From: Myxococcales bacterium UBA1203
Lineage (GTDB): Bacteria > Myxococcota > Myxococcia > Myxococcales > UBA5297
DNA: 14,019 nucleotides
Direction of reading: 5' to 3'
NCBI GenBank assembly: GCA_002309695.1
Contig: DBXV01000004.1
Location: 11,598-25,616 of the forward strand
Part shown: positions 12,320 through 14,019 of the stretch, piece after piece
How the letters are laid out: the number at the start of each line of letters is the position of its first letter
Numbering within the stretch: the first letter of the stretch is position 1
Position numbers and translations under genes: made by a program
Notes under the pieces: model-generated
Seen by the model: only the letters and a program-made list of their open reading frames with translations
What the model was told of the DNA's origin: nothing
Database searches by the model: none

Positions 12320-14019
12320 ATGGCAGCTTCAAAAGAGCGTTACGTTTATTTCTTCGGCAACAAGAAGGCCGAGGGCAAAGGTCTCTCCAAAGACATTCTC
12401 GGCGGCAAGGGCGCCGGTCTGGCCGAGATGACCAGCATCGGCCTGCCCGTCCCCGCCGGCTTCACCATCGGCATTCCCGCCTGTGAGCTCTATTACAAGA
12501 GCGGCAAGAAGATCCCCAAGGCGCTGATGGCCGAGGTCAAGGAGAATCTGAAGCGTCTCGAAAAAGTCACCGGCAAGAAGCTGGGCGACGCCAAAGATCC
12601 GCTCCTCGTTTCCGTCCGCTCCGGCGCGGCCCGCTCGATGCCCGGCATGATGGAGACCATCCTCAATCTGGGCCTGAATGACGTCTCCGTCGAAGGCCTG
12701 GCCGAGAAGACCGGCAATCCCCGCTTTGCCTACGACGCCTACCGCCGCTTCATTCAGATGTACTCCACGACGGCCATGGGGCTGTCGAAGGAGCCCATGG
12801 AGGAGATGCTGGGCAAGCTGAAGAAGAAACTGGGCGTCCAGAGCGACGTGGACGTGGATGCCGACAACCTCAAGAAGCTCTGTGAGGACTTCAAGAAGTT
12901 CTACAAGAAGGAGCAGGGCTGCGACTTCCCCCAGGATCCCGAGGATCAGCTCGAAGGCGCCATCGCCGCCGTGTTCAACAGCTGGACGGCTGACAAGGCC
13001 GAGACCTACCGCCGCGTCGAGAAGATCACCGACCTGAAGGGCACCGCCGTCAACGTCGTGCAGATGGTCTTCGGCAACAAGGGCGATAACTCCGGCACCG
13101 GCGTCTGCTTCACCCGTGACCCCTCCAGCGGCGTCAACGAGTTCTACGGCGACTACCTCATCAACGCCCAGGGCGAGGACGTGGTGGCAGGCATCCGCAC
13201 TCCCCTCAAGCTGGCCGCGCTCAAGCAGCAGATGCCCAAGGTTTACAAGCAGCTCTGCGACGTCCGCGACACGCTGGAGCACCACTACAAAGACATGCAG
13301 GACATGGAGTTCACCGTCGAAGACGGCAAGCTCTTCATGCTCCAGTGCCGCAGCGGCAAGCGCACCCCCGCCGCCACCTTCAAGATGGCCGCCGACATGG
13401 TGAAGGAAGGCCTCATCACGCCTGAAGAGGCTGTGAGCCGCATCACCCCCGCCGACATCGAGCGCCTGTTCTACCCGGTCATCGACCCCAAGATCAGCGC
13501 CAAGGAGCTCGACGCCGCCAAGATCACCGAGGGCATTCCCGCCGTTCCCGGCGCCGCCTGCGGCGAGATCGTCTTCAGCGCCAAGGACGCCGAGGCCAAG
13601 GCCGCCAAGGGCGTTCCCGTCATCATGGTCCGCAAGGAGACCTCGCCTGAGGACGTCGGCGGCATGCACGCCGCCAAGGGCATCCTCACCGCCACCGGCG
13701 GCAAGACCAGCCACGCCGCCGTCGTCGCCCGCGGCTGGGGCAAGTGCTGCATCGTCGGCTGCGAGTCGCTCGACATCGACTACGACAAGGGCTCGATGAA
13801 GGTGAACGGCAAGACCTACAAGGCTGGCGACTACCTGACCCTCAACGGCAGCGACGGCTCCGTCTATGGCAAGAAGATGGACCTCGTGAAGCCGGAGCTC
13901 CCCAAGGCCTACCACGACGTGATGAAGATGGCCGACAAGATCCGCGGCGATTTCCAGGTCTTCACCAACGCCGACACGCCCTACGACGCTGAAAAGGCGG
14001 TCGAGCTGGGCGCCCAGGG
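12320..14019 (+). CDS. ppdK: Pyruvate, phosphate dikinase, C-terminus missing
   Basis: Interconverts pyruvate, ATP and phosphate with PEP, AMP and pyrophosphate through a phosphohistidine carried between two active sites; it serves glycolysis or gluconeogenesis depending on conditions. The first 566 codons are present out of a usual 870-900. Seen: the nucleotide-binding domain with GGKGAGLAEM (28-37), VSVRSGAARSMPGMM (97-111), TRDPSSG (265-271) and QCRSGKRTP (342-350), and the central domain with catalytic His465 in GGKTSHAAVVARGWG. The frame leaves the window just where GIGLCRTEHM of the PEP-binding barrel is expected, so the C-terminal active-site Cys is not visible. SVRSGAARSMPGMMETI and the overall layout separate it from PEP synthase. 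ATG 12320 is preceded by GGAGG at 12304-12308, an 11-nt spacing that is slightly long. Codons are strongly biased (AAG, ATC, GAC, GCC), suggesting high expression. Confidence 0.98.
   Translation, partial: MAASKERYVYFFGNKKAEGKGLSKDILGGKGAGLAEMTSIGLPVPAGFTIGIPACELYYKSGKKIPKALMAEVKENLKRLEKVTGKKLGDAKDPLLVSVRSGAARSMPGMMETILNLGLNDVSVEGLAEKTGNPRFAYDAYRRFIQMYSTTAMGLSKEPMEEMLGKLKKKLGVQSDVDVDADNLKKLCEDFKKFYKKEQGCDFPQDPEDQLEGAIAAVFNSWTADKAETYRRVEKITDLKGTAVNVVQMVFGNKGDNSGTGVCFTRDPSSGVNEFYGDYLINAQGEDVVAGIRTPLKLAALKQQMPKVYKQLCDVRDTLEHHYKDMQDMEFTVEDGKLFMLQCRSGKRTPAATFKMAADMVKEGLITPEEAVSRITPADIERLFYPVIDPKISAKELDAAKITEGIPAVPGAACGEIVFSAKDAEAKAAKGVPVIMVRKETSPEDVGGMHAAKGILTATGGKTSHAAVVARGWGKCCIVGCESLDIDYDKGSMKVNGKTYKAGDYLTLNGSDGSVYGKKMDLVKPELPKAYHDVMKMADKIRGDFQVFTNADTPYDAEKAVELGAQ

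Noticed and set aside
11812..12431. Two 88-codon frames in the serS-ppdK gap (11812-12078 minus, 12165-12431 plus)
   Set aside because: No ribosome site or family resemblance; the second overlaps the ppdK start and the structured leader, and the first spans the ppdK promoter-like block.
12329..13915. Open frame of about 528 codons on the minus strand opposite ppdK
   Set aside because: Leu/Val/Gly/His-rich shadow created by the biased codons of ppdK; no recognisable features.
1..14019. tRNA genes, CRISPR arrays, insertion sequences or phage genes
   Set aside because: I saw no tRNA T-arm signature in the gaps, no regularly spaced repeats, and no transposase or integrase frame.

Overview
The window is high-GC DNA carrying nine recognisable protein genes, densely packed and split into two divergent halves. 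Positions 1-10052 are read entirely from the minus strand and positions 10354-14019 entirely from the plus strand. A secreted protein with thrombospondin type-3 calcium repeats followed by a MYXO-CTERM-type sorting tail (2641-4383), together with a DUF2760/Hsp70 gene pair, points to Myxococcota or a related former deltaproteobacterial lineage. I cannot name a genus, and the rest of the content is housekeeping. The first and last genes (malQ and ppdK) run off the window edges.

Minus-strand half, in order of transcription (right to left): a DUF2760 membrane-anchored protein (9495-10052), an atypical Hsp70 (7478-9406), KsgA/RsmA rRNA dimethyltransferase (6600-7475), a DHH/DHHA1 phosphoesterase (5515-6492), an MCE/MlaD-type lipid-transport protein (4465-5499), a NAGPA phosphodiester-glycosidase-type surface protein (2641-4383) and an EnvC-like murein-hydrolase activator with a degenerate LytM domain (1475-2644). 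These seven genes are closely spaced: the widest gap is 107 bp, hsp70-ksgA are separated by 2 bp, and NAGPA-envC overlap by 4 bp. I see no convincing internal terminator, so they could form one long transcript that moves from chaperone/ribosome functions to envelope functions. malQ (1-1275, partial) follows after a 199-bp gap with its own promoter-like element.

Plus-strand half: serS (10354-11670), complete and followed by a strong intrinsic terminator; a 649-bp intergenic region containing an AT-rich stretch, a promoter-like element and a long, heavily structured leader; then ppdK (pyruvate, phosphate dikinase, from 12320, partial), which carries the phosphorylated histidine but lacks its PEP/pyruvate-binding C-terminal domain because the window ends.

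The most notable non-coding signal is one sequence block, CTA(A/G)GGG-GC-block-T-run, found upstream of four different genes (malQ, DUF2760, serS, ppdK), each time in the gene's own orientation. In the two clearest cases it lies exactly 17 bp downstream of a TTGACA-like hexamer. It looks like this organism's core promoter, with a GC-rich discriminator and a T-run at the expected start of transcription. The second is the ppdK leader: four successive inverted repeats, one with a terminator-like T-run, between the promoter-like block and the ribosome binding site. The window contains no tRNA, rRNA, CRISPR array, insertion sequence or obvious mobile element that I can see.
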